Source: Lentilactobacillus buchneri
Lineage (GTDB): Bacteria > Bacillota > Bacilli > Lactobacillales > Lactobacillaceae
Direction of reading: 5' to 3'
DNA: 64,000 nucleotides
Assembly (NCBI RefSeq): GCF_018314255.1
Contig: NZ_CP073066.1
Span: 186,001 to 250,000 of the forward strand
Within the stretch, counting starts at the first letter, position 1. Each line of letters begins with the position of its first letter. The notes under the pieces are model-generated. The model searched no databases, was not told the origin of the DNA, and saw only the letters and a list, made by a program, of their open reading frames with translations. The translations under genes and the position numbers were made by a program. Below are positions 46,898 through 56,786 of the stretch, one piece after another.

Positions 46898-47893
46898 CTA
46901 ATCTACTAAATCCTTTGGAGTCTTCCCGTTGACCATCGTCTCAAGATTCCCCAGTGAGATATCAATCATATTTTTCACAGCTTCACTGGTATGGAATGCG
47001 GAATGTGGCGTGACCAAGACGTTTGGCATCAACGCCATCTTCAATACATCCGGATCATTGACTTTTTTGGTTGACCTGGAGTCTTGGAGATCAGCAGATT
47101 CATTTTCAATTGTATCGATCCCGGCACCAGCGATTTCACCGCTCTGGAGGGCAAAAATCAAATCATCGGTATCGACAATTGAGCCGCGAGCAGTATTGAT
47201 GAGGATTGCTGTATCCTTCATTTGCTCAAACACCTCATGGTTAAATTGATGATAATTATCATCAGTTGCCGGCATATGAATTGAGATAATATCGCTCTCC
47301 TGATAAATTTGTTCCAAGCTTTTGGCATATACAAACGAGTTGTCGGTATTTTTCAGCGGATACTTGTCATAGGCAATTACCTTTGCCCCCAAGCCTTTGA
47401 ACAGCTTGATAGCTGCCTGGCCAATCCGTCCGGTTCCAATCACCCCGACGGTCTGTTCGCTGATCAGACGGCCCATGAAGTTGGGCGAAAAATGAAATTC
47501 ATGCTTTTGATCCAACTGCTGACGCATATAGCCCACTTTTCTAGAGAGGTACAGTGACATCATCACAGCAAATTCAGCAATACTTTCTGGACTGTACGCC
47601 GGCACATTGGTAATTTTAACGCCATTGGCTTTAGCGGCTGGTAAATCAATGTTATCAACCCCGACATTTCTGAGCGATAAGTATTTGATTCCTAAGCGTT
47701 TAAATGACTCAAATAATTCAGCTGAATATTGAATCGTTTGAAGGCAGGAAATACCGTCAAAGCCGGCTGCTTCTTCAACCGTCTCCTGATTCAAAGTTGT
47801 GGTGGTGTATTTCACTTCAATTCCGTGATACTTCCCCCACTTCTCAATAAACGGTATTTCATCATCTCGGACATTGTATACAATAAATTTCAT
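46898..47893 (-). CDS. D-lactate dehydrogenase (D-2-hydroxyacid dehydrogenase family)
   Basis: 331-residue NAD-dependent enzyme resembling lactobacillar D-LDH. LRNVGVDNID near 76-85, Rossmann loop GVIGTGRIGQAA near 148-159, catalytic Arg in INTARGSIVDT near 233, Glu near 262 and the His acid/base in VTPHSAFHT near 296. It would reduce pyruvate to D-lactate and regenerate NAD+, though a related 2-hydroxyacid substrate is possible. Monocistronic, with AGGAGG upstream. Confidence 0.85.
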   Translation of the reverse strand: MKFIVYNVRDDEIPFIEKWGKYHGIEVKYTTTTLNQETVEEAAGFDGISCLQTIQYSAELFESFKRLGIKYLSLRNVGVDNIDLPAAKANGVKITNVPAYSPESIAEFAVMMSLYLSRKVGYMRQQLDQKHEFHFSPNFMGRLISEQTVGVIGTGRIGQAAIKLFKGLGAKVIAYDKYPLKNTDNSFVYAKSLEQIYQESDIISIHMPATDDNYHQFNHEVFEQMKDTAILINTARGSIVDTDDLIFALQSGEIAGAGIDTIENESADLQDSRSTKKVNDPDVLKMALMPNVLVTPHSAFHTSEAVKNMIDISLGNLETMVNGKTPKDLVD

Positions 47894-48018
47894 AGTTGCC
47901 TCCTAGTGATTTCAGCTTAAATTTGGTTCCGCTTCCATTTTACCAAAAATAATTGTTGAAACAAAATCCAAGTCCACCTGCAGAGGCCAAAGTTGAGTGA
48001 ATCCCTGTTGACAATAAA

Positions 48019-48059
48019 AATAGAGCTGGAAATCAAGGACACTTATTTCCAACCCTATT
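48019..48059 (-). terminator. galKET terminator
   Basis: 15-base arms (AATAGGGTTGGAAAT/ATTTCCAGCTCTATT, two wobbles) with T run on the minus strand, six bases downstream of galT. Confidence 0.88.
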
Positions 48060-48064
48060 TCAAA

Positions 48065-49531
48065 TTATTTTAGTTGATCAATGAAACGATCAAAGGCTGC
48101 TTGACCTTTGTCGTCCCATTTGTAAACGCCGGCATCTTCCAGAACCCTGCCAAAGACTTTGCCAACTTCTTCGTCGACTACCTCTTCAACATTGTCCTTG
48201 GTAAAATGGTCACGTTTCATCAATTCATCTGCCCAAGGCTTATGATAATCAGCAATTTGATTATCTTCACCCAAGACATACTTTTCGACTTCTTTCATTT
48301 CGGTCTTCAGACGAGCAGGCAAAATTGCCCGGCCCATGACTTCAATCAAGCCAATATTTTCCTTCTTGATGTGTTGAACATCTTGATGAGGATGGAAAAT
48401 ACCATCAGGATACTTGTCAGAAGTTTGATTGTCCCGCAAGACAATATCCATCTCAAACTGGTCATCATTCATTCGGGCAATCGGGGTTACCGTATGATGT
48501 CTGGTTCCATCCGTGTAGGCCCGAATATCAACTGACTCATCTGAGTAGTTCTTCCAAGTTTCGGCAATCCGATTGGCAGCATTCACAACTTTATTGGCAT
48601 CTTTGCTGACCAGGCGAATGGTTGCCATTGGCCATTTGACAATTCCTGCCGACAAGCCATCAATCCCCAAATCAACCGGTCGATCAATCTTGGCTTTCAT
48701 CATCGGGAACGTGTGGCGACCACCTTGATAGTGATCTTGAGCCAATAAGGAACCACCAACGATTGGTAAATCGGCGTTGCTGCCGACAAAGTAATGTGGG
48801 AACTGCTTGATGATGTCAACCAAATTGACAAACGTCCGTTGATCGATTGACATTGGCACGTGCTTTTGGTTAAGGAAAATCGCATGCTCACCAAAGTATG
48901 CATAAGGTGAGTATTGGAATCCCCACGGTTCGCCGTTGATCATCATCCGAATAACCCGGTGATTGCTTCGGGCTGGATAGCCTAGGCGGCCGAGATAGCC
49001 TTCATTTTCAATGGCTAACGGGCCAACCGGATAACTGGTTGACTTTGCCCGGCCAGCGGCAGCAATCGCCTTAGGATCCTTCTCAGGCTTTGACAGGTTA
49101 ATGGTAATTTCCAGATTGCCATAATCGGTTTTGGTTTCATATGAAATATTTTTGGCAATCGCCCGAGTCTTAATATAATCATTGTCTTGGCTCATATGAT
49201 AGAAGTAGTCGGTGGCGGCATCAGGAGATTGTTGATACTTGTTCCAAAAGATCTGATTCAAAGTTGATGGAATTGGTGTTAACAGGTCCATCAGTTGATC
49301 TTCAAGAATCTCCCTGTTGGTAATCGAATCTTCGACCTTACCATGTTCAATGGCGAGATCCACCAGATCGTTGGCTAAGTCGACAGCCGACGAATCCTCG
49401 GTCGACTCTCCAAAACCATCGCCGATCAGTCTAAAAATCAGGTTGGTGACATAAATCCGGTCAACATCTGAATATGGTGAATCATATTTGATAATTAAAT
49501 CGACAAACTTTTCAACTGCTGATTGGCTCAT
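48065..49531 (-). CDS. galT: UDP-glucose--hexose-1-phosphate uridylyltransferase (Firmicute type)
   Basis: 488-residue enzyme of the Leloir pathway that exchanges UMP between UDP-glucose and galactose-1-phosphate. Length and motifs (NHRVIRMMINGEPWGFQYSPY, HAIFLNQKHVPM, GGSLLAQDHYQGGRHTFPM) are those of the long Gram-positive GalT class. His residues in the last two blocks fit the nucleotidyl-transfer site. It is the last gene of galK-galE-galT. Confidence 0.95.
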   Translation of the reverse strand: MSQSAVEKFVDLIIKYDSPYSDVDRIYVTNLIFRLIGDGFGESTEDSSAVDLANDLVDLAIEHGKVEDSITNREILEDQLMDLLTPIPSTLNQIFWNKYQQSPDAATDYFYHMSQDNDYIKTRAIAKNISYETKTDYGNLEITINLSKPEKDPKAIAAAGRAKSTSYPVGPLAIENEGYLGRLGYPARSNHRVIRMMINGEPWGFQYSPYAYFGEHAIFLNQKHVPMSIDQRTFVNLVDIIKQFPHYFVGSNADLPIVGGSLLAQDHYQGGRHTFPMMKAKIDRPVDLGIDGLSAGIVKWPMATIRLVSKDANKVVNAANRIAETWKNYSDESVDIRAYTDGTRHHTVTPIARMNDDQFEMDIVLRDNQTSDKYPDGIFHPHQDVQHIKKENIGLIEVMGRAILPARLKTEMKEVEKYVLGEDNQIADYHKPWADELMKRDHFTKDNVEEVVDEEVGKVFGRVLEDAGVYKWDDKGQAAFDRFIDQLK

Positions 49532-49533
49532 GA

Positions 49534-50538
49534 TTACTGATTTCCTTTCCGATCGTCATAACCCTTTGGGTGGGTTTCTTTCCAATTCCAGGCGGTCTTT
49601 ATAATTTCGTGAACGTCATCAAATTGAGGCTTCCAGCCAAGAATCTTGCGGGCTTTGTCACTCGCTGCGATCAGCGTGCTTGGATCACCTGCACGACGGG
49701 GGCCCATTTTGGCAGGAATCGGCTTGCCAGTCACATCACGGGCAGCATCCAACATTTGTTTGTTGGAAAAGCCGGTTGATGAGCCCAAGTTAAAGGCATC
49801 ACTATCATGACCAGCTTGGAGATACTTCAGTGCCAAGATATGCGCGTCGGCCAAATCAAGCACGTGGACGTAGTCTCTGACGTTCGTGCCATCAGGCGTA
49901 TCATAATCGTCACCAAAAATCGTCAACTCATCACGTTCGCCGGCAGCAACTTGTAAAATGATGGGGACCAAATGGGTTTCAGGGTGGTGGTCTTCACCAA
50001 TTGAGCCATCAGGCTTGGCACCTGCAACGTTAAAGTAGCGAAGGGCGACAAACTTAATGCCGTAAGCCACATCACTCCAGTGCATGATCTTTTCCATTGC
50101 CAACTTGCTTTCACCGTATGGGTTGGTTGGGACCTGCGGATCAGTTTCTTTAATTGGAATCTGCTTGGGTTCCCCATAGGTAGCGGCCGTTGACGAGAAG
50201 ACAATCTTCTTAACGTTATGGGCGTTCATCACTTCAAGTAAACTAATCATGCCACCAGTATTATTGTCAAAGTACTTCAATGGCTTTTCCATGGATTCAG
50301 GAACAACTGAGAATGCTGCGAAGTGAATGACCCCTTCAATCTCTTCTTTATCAAAGACTTGATTCATAAAGTCTTTGTCACGGACATCACCTTCATAGAA
50401 ACGGGCCTTGGGATTGATGGCTGCTTTATGGCCGGTAACCAAATTATCAACCACCGCAACGTCATAGCCATTTTCAATTAATCGATCAACCGTGTGCGAA
50501 CCGATATATCCTGCTCCACCTAGTACTAAAATTGCCAT
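49534..50538 (-). CDS. galE: UDP-glucose 4-epimerase
   Basis: 334-residue SDR-type enzyme. NAD-binding [11 protein letters not shown] near 7-17, catalytic S-Y-K set ([11 protein letters not shown] and [13 protein letters not shown]), FNVAGA and the substrate loop. It interconverts UDP-galactose and UDP-glucose. AAGGAGG precedes the ATG; galT begins two bases after its stop. Confidence 0.96.
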   Translation of the reverse strand: MAILVLGGAGYIGSHTVDRLIENGYDVAVVDNLVTGHKAAINPKARFYEGDVRDKDFMNQVFDKEEIEGVIHFAAFSVVPESMEKPLKYFDNNTGGMISLLEVMNAHNVKKIVFSSTAATYGEPKQIPIKETDPQVPTNPYGESKLAMEKIMHWSDVAYGIKFVALRYFNVAGAKPDGSIGEDHHPETHLVPIILQVAAGERDELTIFGDDYDTPDGTNVRDYVHVLDLADAHILALKYLQAGHDSDAFNLGSSTGFSNKQMLDAARDVTGKPIPAKMGPRRAGDPSTLIAASDKARKILGWKPQFDDVHEIIKTAWNWKETHPKGYDDRKGNQ

Positions 50539-50565
50539 TTAAATATCCTCCTTCTAATCAATTCG

Positions 50566-51732
50566 TTACTTAATCTCTTTAGGACCATCTGAAATTTCTG
50601 CAATGTAGAATTCTGCCGGATGGCCAATCTCTTTCTCATAGACTTCGCCAACATTTTTGGTAAAGGCATCGACTTGATCACGGTCAACAATCGCAATTGC
50701 ACAACCACCAAATCCGGCACCGGTCATTCGCGCACCGACAACGCCTGGTTGTTTCCAAGCAGTTTCAGCTAATGTATCCAGTTCCTTACCGGTTACTTCG
50801 TAATCATAATGCAGTGAAACGTGAGATGCATTGACTAATTTACCAAAGGTTTCCAAGTCATTATTGACCAGCGCATCCTTTGCCTGAAGGGTTCGTTGAT
50901 TTTCGAATACCGCGTGACGGGCACGACGAATCAAAACATCATCATTGATCAGGTAACTATTTTCATCGAATTCACTTTCACTCAAATCACCAAGAGATTT
51001 AATTGGCAATCCCACTTGGAGACGCTTCAAAGCCTCTTCACATTCAGCACGGCGTTCGTTATATTTAGAATCTTGAAGCTCACGATGTTTCTTGGTATTC
51101 ATAATCACAATAACCCGATCTCCCAATTTGGCGGGAACGTAATCATATTTGAGGGTATTCGTGTCCAGAAGAATTGCTTGATCCTTCTTCCCCATCCCAA
51201 TGGCAAATTGGTCCATGATACCGGAATTAACACCGATATATTTATTTTCAACCAGTTGACCATATTTAACCAGGTCAAGTTCGTCGATCCCCAGTGAAAA
51301 GACATCATTAACAATCTCTGCAGTCAACAGCTCAATAGATGCTGATGAGGATAGTCCGGCACCATCTGGAAGGTTACCATAAACAGCGAGATCAAAGCCA
51401 TGGCCAATCTTATAGCCGTGTTCGAGAATCTGAACGAGCATGCCTTTTGGATAGTTTGTCCAGCCATCTTCTTTGTTATATGCCAAATTGTCCAACGATA
51501 CTTCAACAATTCCAGCATCGGAAACGTTGCCGGAGAACATGCGGATCTTGTTGTCTTGGCGTTCTCCATAAGCTGCGTAGATGCCCATGCTGATTGCACA
51601 AGGAAATACGTGGCCCCCGTTATAATCAGTGTGTTCACCGATGAGGTTAATTCGACCTGGTGAGAAAAATACTTTGCTTGAGTCATAACCGAACTTGTCA
51701 TTAAATAGCTTTTGTACGTCATCAGAAATCAT
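50566..51732 (-). CDS. galK: Galactokinase
   Basis: 388-residue GHMP kinase that phosphorylates galactose at C1. Galactokinase signature GRINLIGEHTDYNGG near 25-39, ATP loop LPDGAGLSSSASIE near 117-130, and the C-terminal GARMTGAGFGGCAIA motif. The ATG at 51732 is favoured because GAGGG is nine bases upstream; an ATG at 51741 abuts that site. First gene of galKET. Confidence 0.95.
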   Translation of the reverse strand: MISDDVQKLFNDKFGYDSSKVFFSPGRINLIGEHTDYNGGHVFPCAISMGIYAAYGERQDNKIRMFSGNVSDAGIVEVSLDNLAYNKEDGWTNYPKGMLVQILEHGYKIGHGFDLAVYGNLPDGAGLSSSASIELLTAEIVNDVFSLGIDELDLVKYGQLVENKYIGVNSGIMDQFAIGMGKKDQAILLDTNTLKYDYVPAKLGDRVIVIMNTKKHRELQDSKYNERRAECEEALKRLQVGLPIKSLGDLSESEFDENSYLINDDVLIRRARHAVFENQRTLQAKDALVNNDLETFGKLVNASHVSLHYDYEVTGKELDTLAETAWKQPGVVGARMTGAGFGGCAIAIVDRDQVDAFTKNVGEVYEKEIGHPAEFYIAEISDGPKEIK

Positions 51733-51756
51733 AAATTTCATCCCTCTACATATATT

Positions 51757-51773
51757 TTAGTAAACTTTACTAA
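51757..51773 (-). promoter_or_regulatory. Putative galactose operon operator
   Basis: Perfect palindrome TTAGTAAA-C-TTTACTAA four bases downstream of the -10 box. It is the kind of site bound by LacI/GalR-type repressors; no such regulator gene lies nearby. Confidence 0.65.
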
Positions 51774-51777
51774 CCAA

Positions 51778-51806
51778 AATTTAACTCATTTTGGCAGCGT
51801 TGTCAA
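51778..51806 (-). promoter_or_regulatory. galKET promoter
   Basis: On the minus strand a perfect TTGACA (51801-51806), a 17-base spacer and TAAATT (51778-51783). Confidence 0.82.
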
Positions 51807-51911
51807 CCTTAACTTCACAATTCCCTCACTTGTAAAATACAATTGAGAATCCTTGATATGATTGAACCACTTGGATGTTGGTGAAGACTTCGTGAATGTG
51901 GATAAATTTTA

Positions 51912-51925
51912 TGAAAACGCTTCAT
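51912..51925 (-). promoter_or_regulatory. Catabolite responsive element (cre) upstream of galK
   Basis: TGAAAACGCTTCAT fits the cre consensus TGWAARCGYTWNCW at 13 of 14 positions. It lies about 105 bases upstream of the -35 box. The rest of the 388-base gap between galK and mprF is AT-rich and otherwise holds the galK promoter region and mprF terminators. Confidence 0.65.
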
Positions 51926-52021
51926 CAGTTTCCAAACAAAGCCTTTTATATCAAGGTAAATTTCAGTAAACATTATTTTGATGAAAAATTGTTGGTATTT
52001 TTACATTTAACCGCACAAAAA

Positions 52022-52054
52022 AGCCAGCAGATATCTGTTAAATACCTTCCGGCT
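52022..52054 (-). terminator. Second hairpin downstream of mprF, with T run
   Basis: Arms AGCCGGAAGGTAT/ATATCTGCTGGCT (one mismatch, two wobbles) followed by six T on the minus strand (52017-52022). Confidence 0.75.
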
Positions 52055-52059
52055 GCTGT

Positions 52060-52102
52060 TTAATTGATTGTCTGCCAGGTTACTTAACCGACAATCAATT
52101 AA
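52060..52102 (-). terminator. First hairpin downstream of mprF
   Basis: 13-bp perfect stem TTAATTGATTGTC/GACAATCAATTAA with a 17-base loop and no following T run. It may protect the mRNA 3' end or act together with the next hairpin. Confidence 0.55.
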
Positions 52103-52120
52103 TTTTCGACTCAGTCCGCC

Positions 52121-54709
52121 TTATTTGGGCTGATTGGCGTCCATAATGTAACAGAGAGCCTTGGAGAGGCCTGCCGGCTTTTTATTGCGCGGTTGATTAA
52201 CAACCAGGATAATCTGCAGAACCGCGTAAACCAGCCCGCTTCGACGATAATACGCAATATATTTTGACTCCCACTTATCAACGTACTTGTCCTTATAAGA
52301 CCGGAGTCCCTCAAAACTATAAAGCTTATAACCGTATTGATAGATGAGATGAACAATCCGCTCCTGAGTGAAACTGAAGCGGGAAGTTCCCACATTTGAG
52401 AACGGTGACATCCCCAAGTCAAAGTACTTGTATCCTTTATCGTGGGATATTTCATAAAGATTAATCAAAATGCCATCCATGATGCCTGATGGGGCATCGG
52501 CGGAGGAACGCATGAGATCAATCGAGGTGACCACTTTATTACCATCCGGCATCAGATTGGCAAACGCAACAATTTTGCCGGCATGGTCTTTCATCACAGC
52601 AATCGGTGCCTGCTGAAGGTAGTATTCGTCAAAAAAGCCGAGTGAGAAACCCTTTTCTGCTTTATTATCCAACCACTCGTCAGAAATCTTCCGCAGAGTG
52701 GCCAGCAACTCATCTGAAAACGGTGGCTGTAGAATTTCAAACTGGTAGCCTTCGCGATCGAATTTGTGCATTAATGCCCGTTCGCCGCGATGTCGTTTAC
52801 CACTAAGAGTGAACTGATCCAAGTCAACTAATCCATCCTCACCGGTCTTGATAAAGTCAAACCCGGTTTCGTGAAGGCTCATGGTTAATTCTTCATCAAT
52901 TTCGTAGAATACCAGTTTCAGATCTGATTTATCAGCTTCCTTGACAAAATCATCAATCGCGTCGGCAAATTGGGCACGATTGCCGACCGGCTCGCCCATA
53001 ATTAACAGTTTGTCAGCAATTTTCTTGAACATGAAGAAAACCTGATCTTCGCCGTCTTTGCTGTAAAAGTAAATCTGCTTATCGCGCAAGAATGCCAGAT
53101 GACTATCCTCATTGCCACCGAATTTATCAATCACAGCCTTCACCCGATCGGCATCAAATCGCTGTGTCAGCCATTCTGGATGGCCGGCGGTCAAGTAGGC
53201 ATTCATCCCAACCAGAACCGCCAGGGCGATCAATAAGCCAACAAAACCGACCAGCCAGGCACCCGCAGATGGAAAAAGATAAGCTTTATCAAAATGGAGA
53301 TGAAGATTTCGATTGGCAGCAATCCCGATGAGGGTATAAATTGCAAATGTGATGATAAAAATTGACCCATTAAACAGGAACACACCCCAGGAATTAGCCA
53401 TCCGGTCCCGGTATAACACCGCCTTGGAGAGCCGCAGAGTGATTAGGATGATCACGAACAGCAAGACCATCCGCCAGGTAAACGCCTCGTTAAACCATGT
53501 GTTAAATATCGAAATGATCAGCACAAATACCGTAGGGGCATACGCTTTCTTAGTTCGAGTCCAGATACCACTCGCCAAACCGATTAAGAGGAATGCAACA
53601 ATAATATTCATCATATGACTGACGAAAAAAATCGAATATGGCAATAGTTTGACATACAGTTTATTAACAACCACTACATTGGGAACCGTGGCAAACAACA
53701 ACATCATAATTCCGGAAAAATACATAAAGCCAGTTAAGAAGACTTGGGCAATCCGTTGAAACAGAAGTCGTGGTAGGTCATCGAGAAAGGTGTTGAGTTT
53801 GGACCCGGTATCGTGAATGAACAGACCAGTGCCCACAATGAATGGTAACAAGTAATAAAACAGACGGTAAAGCAGAATCCAGACCAGTGCATCACTTCGG
53901 GCAACGCCAATGAATCCCAGTCCAATGATGACAAAGATATCAAAGGACCCTAATCCACCTGGGATCATCGAGACGACCCCGGCAACGTTGGCAACCACAA
54001 AAATGGGCACAACCAATCGGAGGTCAACGGGTAGATTCATGAGATAACCAATCAAAATAAAGAACCCCAGGGCACTCCCCCATTCAAGGAACGAGCCGGC
54101 GGTCATGACCAGTTCCTGTTTGGTTGACAGGTCACTGAAAAACTGTGAATTAGTCACTTGGGTAAAAATCATCACCCCGGGAAAATATACGGCACCGCCC
54201 AATAGCCAAATCCAATAGTGGGCAAATTCTGTCCCGATCCCAAAGCCAAAGATCATGATCAGTGAAACCAAGCAAAGTAAAGAAAGCCCTGATATCAGAA
54301 ACAAAGCAACTTTAGAAATTGCATAGAGGATCTGTTTGCGGGTGGCCCCTTTGCCATAGAAATGCGCGCGTAAACTGCCGCCCAACAATCCGCCAAACCC
54401 CAGTAAATTCGTAAAGGTATTCACCACCCAGCCACTTTTAACGATGTAGCCGGGTGAAAATTTAGTTGGTAAAAACTGAACAATTGAATAGTCGTACACC
54501 AGCATCGGCAGAATTGAAATAAAGCCTGCCACCAGCATTATCAAAAGAGCGCCGCGACTTTGACTGGCCAGAACGGTTTTGAACTGTTCACCGTTGACTT
54601 CACGGATAATCTTAGCCAACTGTCGAATAACAAAAATCAAAACGGAGAAGACAAAAATCAGCTTGATCATGGTCATCCGTTTGTCGATGAATTCTTTGAC
54701 ACGTGTCAT
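52121..54709 (-). CDS. mprF: Phosphatidylglycerol lysyltransferase / flippase MprF
   Basis: 862-residue protein. The N-terminal 530 residues hold about 14 hydrophobic segments (flippase); the C-terminal 310 residues form the DUF2156 synthase domain (GEPVGNRAQFADAIDDFV, then FDREGYQFEILQPPF and FDLGMSPFSNVG). MprF makes lysyl-phosphatidylglycerol from lysyl-tRNA and moves it to the outer leaflet, lowering surface charge and giving resistance to cationic peptides. Aminoacyl specificity cannot be read from the sequence. Monocistronic. Confidence 0.93.
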   Translation of the reverse strand: MTRVKEFIDKRMTMIKLIFVFSVLIFVIRQLAKIIREVNGEQFKTVLASQSRGALLIMLVAGFISILPMLVYDYSIVQFLPTKFSPGYIVKSGWVVNTFTNLLGFGGLLGGSLRAHFYGKGATRKQILYAISKVALFLISGLSLLCLVSLIMIFGFGIGTEFAHYWIWLLGGAVYFPGVMIFTQVTNSQFFSDLSTKQELVMTAGSFLEWGSALGFFILIGYLMNLPVDLRLVVPIFVVANVAGVVSMIPGGLGSFDIFVIIGLGFIGVARSDALVWILLYRLFYYLLPFIVGTGLFIHDTGSKLNTFLDDLPRLLFQRIAQVFLTGFMYFSGIMMLLFATVPNVVVVNKLYVKLLPYSIFFVSHMMNIIVAFLLIGLASGIWTRTKKAYAPTVFVLIISIFNTWFNEAFTWRMVLLFVIILITLRLSKAVLYRDRMANSWGVFLFNGSIFIITFAIYTLIGIAANRNLHLHFDKAYLFPSAGAWLVGFVGLLIALAVLVGMNAYLTAGHPEWLTQRFDADRVKAVIDKFGGNEDSHLAFLRDKQIYFYSKDGEDQVFFMFKKIADKLLIMGEPVGNRAQFADAIDDFVKEADKSDLKLVFYEIDEELTMSLHETGFDFIKTGEDGLVDLDQFTLSGKRHRGERALMHKFDREGYQFEILQPPFSDELLATLRKISDEWLDNKAEKGFSLGFFDEYYLQQAPIAVMKDHAGKIVAFANLMPDGNKVVTSIDLMRSSADAPSGIMDGILINLYEISHDKGYKYFDLGMSPFSNVGTSRFSFTQERIVHLIYQYGYKLYSFEGLRSYKDKYVDKWESKYIAYYRRSGLVYAVLQIILVVNQPRNKKPAGLSKALCYIMDANQPK

Positions 54710-54798
54710 TATTGTTCCACCATCATTTCATTTTGAATATGTACTCTTCGTCTATTATGCCAATTAATTGAATTTCACACAACAAAGGTGCACAAAAA

Positions 54799-54829
54799 AA
54801 CTGTGCATCGACAATGTCGATACACAGTT
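54799..54829 (-). terminator. rplJL terminator
   Basis: 14-base arms (AACTGTGTATCGAC/GTCGATGCACAGTT, one wobble) with a three-base loop and a run of T on the minus strand, 28 bases after rplL. Confidence 0.92.
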
Positions 54830-54857
54830 CTGAGAACAATTATGATTAAGCAATGAA

Positions 54858-55223
54858 TTACTTAAGGGTAACAGTTCCACCAACGGCTTCAAGTTGTTCC
54901 TTGATCTTGTTGGCTTCGTCTTCTGAAGCGCCTTCCTTGATGATTGATGGAACCTTATCAACAAGTCCTTTAGCGTCTTTCAAACCAAGACCGGTGATGT
55001 CACGGATAGCCTTGATGGCTTTAACCTTTTGGTCACCTGATTCAGTTAATTCAACATCGTATGAATCTTTGGTAGCACTGTCGCCACCAGCAGCACCTGC
55101 AGCAGCAACTGGTGCAGCAGCAGAAACGCCGAATTCGTCTTCAATTGACTTAACCAAGTCGTTAAGGTCAGAGATTGAAGCATCTTTTAATTGGTCAATA
55201 ATATTATCTTTATCAAAAGCCAT
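54858..55223 (-). CDS. rplL: 50S ribosomal protein L7/L12
   Basis: 121-residue stalk protein. N-terminal dimerisation domain (about 1-32), Ala-rich hinge (about 33-52, [13 protein letters not shown]) and C-terminal factor-binding domain ([24 protein letters not shown]). The ATG at 55223 has GGAGG upstream; an earlier in-frame start overlaps that site. Cotranscribed with rplJ. Confidence 0.98.
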   Translation of the reverse strand: MAFDKDNIIDQLKDASISDLNDLVKSIEDEFGVSAAAPVAAAGAAGGDSATKDSYDVELTESGDQKVKAIKAIRDITGLGLKDAKGLVDKVPSIIKEGASEDEANKIKEQLEAVGGTVTLK

Positions 55224-55262
55224 TTTATTTTCCTCCATTAATTGGAATTTATTTAGTTCTGA

Positions 55263-55775
55263 TTAGGCAGCGTCGCCATCGTCAGATTGTTTCTTATCAG
55301 CAATTGCTTTAACCCCATATGCAAAGTTACGTACAGGTGCTTGAAGAATGTTAGCAAGAGTAGATAACAATTCTTCACGGCTAGGCAATGCAGCATAAGC
55401 AGTAATTTCTTCAAGACTGGCAACTTCACCATCGATAACGCCACCCTTAAGCTTAAGTTTGTCGTTAGTCTTTGCAAAGTTGTGGACAATCTTAGGTCCG
55501 GCAACAGGATCTTCTGACGAGAAGACAACAGCAGTTGGGCCGTTGAAAGTTGGTTTCAAATCATCAAAACCGGCTTCAGCAGCAGCACGGTCCATTACCT
55601 TGTTCTTGATAACTTCCATCTTAACGCCTTCATCACGTAATTGCTGACGTAAATCAGTTACCTCGGCAACAGTTAAACCACGGTAGTTAATGATAACGAC
55701 AGATGAAGCATTCTTCAATTCTTCAGTAACAGATGCAACCTTTTTTGCTTTAATCGCAACAGTTTGTTCACTCAC
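55263..55775 (-). CDS. rplJ: 50S ribosomal protein L10
   Basis: 170-residue stalk base protein that holds L7/L12 dimers through its C-terminal helix. N-terminal part: VIINYRGLTVAEVTDLRQQLR. The GTG at 55775 is chosen, giving MSEQTVAIK, with GGGAGG eight bases upstream. The leader carries an attenuator-like hairpin. Confidence 0.97.
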   Translation of the reverse strand: MSEQTVAIKAKKVASVTEELKNASSVVIINYRGLTVAEVTDLRQQLRDEGVKMEVIKNKVMDRAAAEAGFDDLKPTFNGPTAVVFSSEDPVAGPKIVHNFAKTNDKLKLKGGVIDGEVASLEEITAYAALPSREELLSTLANILQAPVRNFAYGVKAIADKKQSDDGDAA

Positions 55776-55801
55776 GAATTTCACCTCCCAAAAATTTGTT
55801 G

Positions 55802-55930
55802 GGACTTAATAAAAAATCCCTATGCCCACCCAGACATAGGAAAAAAGTAAACTTACTTTCCTCGGCAGGATATTAAGGCATAGAAGCCACCTGAGTCTTA
55901 GGCGAATATATCAGCAACTAACAGTCTATC
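55802..55930 (-). promoter_or_regulatory. Ribosomal protein L10 leader with attenuator
   Basis: The 200-base gap between rplA and rplJ is folded: on the minus strand CCTATGTC/GGCATAGG (55819-55840) is followed by a T-rich tail, just upstream of rplJ. Position and composition match the autoregulatory L10 leader, where the L10-L12 complex binds the mRNA. Only the terminator-like hairpin is directly clear; the outer helices are inferred. Confidence 0.7.
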
Positions 55931-55982
55931 ACACAAAGTAATAACCCGTCAATTAGGGATTTTTTATTTAAATCGAAACTAA

Positions 55983-56690
55983 TTAAGCTTCAACGCTTGA
56001 GAATGAGTCAAGGTCAACTTTGACGCCAGGGCCAAATGTAGTTGAGATTGAAACGTTGTTAACGTAAACACCACGTACAGAAGCTGGACGTGCCTTCACA
56101 ATAACATCCTCAATTGTCTTCAGGTTACCAACAAGCTTGTCGGTATCAAATGAAGCTTTACCAACTGGAACGGCAACGTTACCGTCACGGTCAGTCCGGT
56201 AAGTAACCTTACCAGCTTTTGATTCTTTAACCGCTTTGGCAACATCCATGGTAACAGTTCCAGTCTTAGGGTTTGGCATCAAACCTTTAGGTCCAAGAAC
56301 TCGACCTAAACGACCAACTTGAGCCATCATATCAGGTGTTGCAATGGCAACATCGAAGTCAAGCCAACCATCTTGGATCTTTTGAACTAAGTCAGCGTCA
56401 CCGACAAAATCTGCACCGGCATCTTGAGCTGCCTTAGCGTTGTCACCCTTGGCGAATACAACAACGGTCTGTTCCTTACCAGTTCCATTAGGTAAGACAA
56501 CGGCACCACGTAATTGTTGATCGGCCTGCTTAGTATCAACGTTTAATTTGAACACAATTTCGACAGTTGAGTCGAATTTAGCAAAATCAATATCTTTAAT
56601 CAATTCAACAGCATCTTTGATTGGGTATGCTTTTTCAGCATCAACCTTTTCAAGGGCTGCCTTGTAGTTTTTACCTCTTTTACGAGCCAT
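55983..56690 (-). CDS. rplA: 50S ribosomal protein L1
   Basis: 235-residue protein of the L1 stalk. [17 protein letters not shown] at the N-terminus, [19 protein letters not shown] near 128-146. L1 often represses its own rplKA mRNA. AAGGAGG precedes the ATG; it follows rplK by about 100 bases. Confidence 0.98.
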   Translation of the reverse strand: MARKRGKNYKAALEKVDAEKAYPIKDAVELIKDIDFAKFDSTVEIVFKLNVDTKQADQQLRGAVVLPNGTGKEQTVVVFAKGDNAKAAQDAGADFVGDADLVQKIQDGWLDFDVAIATPDMMAQVGRLGRVLGPKGLMPNPKTGTVTMDVAKAVKESKAGKVTYRTDRDGNVAVPVGKASFDTDKLVGNLKTIEDVIVKARPASVRGVYVNNVSISTTFGPGVKVDLDSFSSVEA

Positions 56691-56786
56691 GTGTGTTTTC
56701 CTCCTTGCTTGTGGTTATAACGGATTAACCTCCCACGCGATGTGAAACAGTGTGTCATCGTTAAAGTAACGACGTAACCGGGTTGA

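Noticed and set aside
48074..48535. 153-codon plus-strand frame inside galT
   Set aside because: Antisense shadow of a conserved enzyme; no start signal.
54853..55266. 137-codon plus-strand frame across rplL
   Set aside because: Mirror image of the Ala-rich L7/L12 gene; ribosomal protein coding on the other strand is certain.
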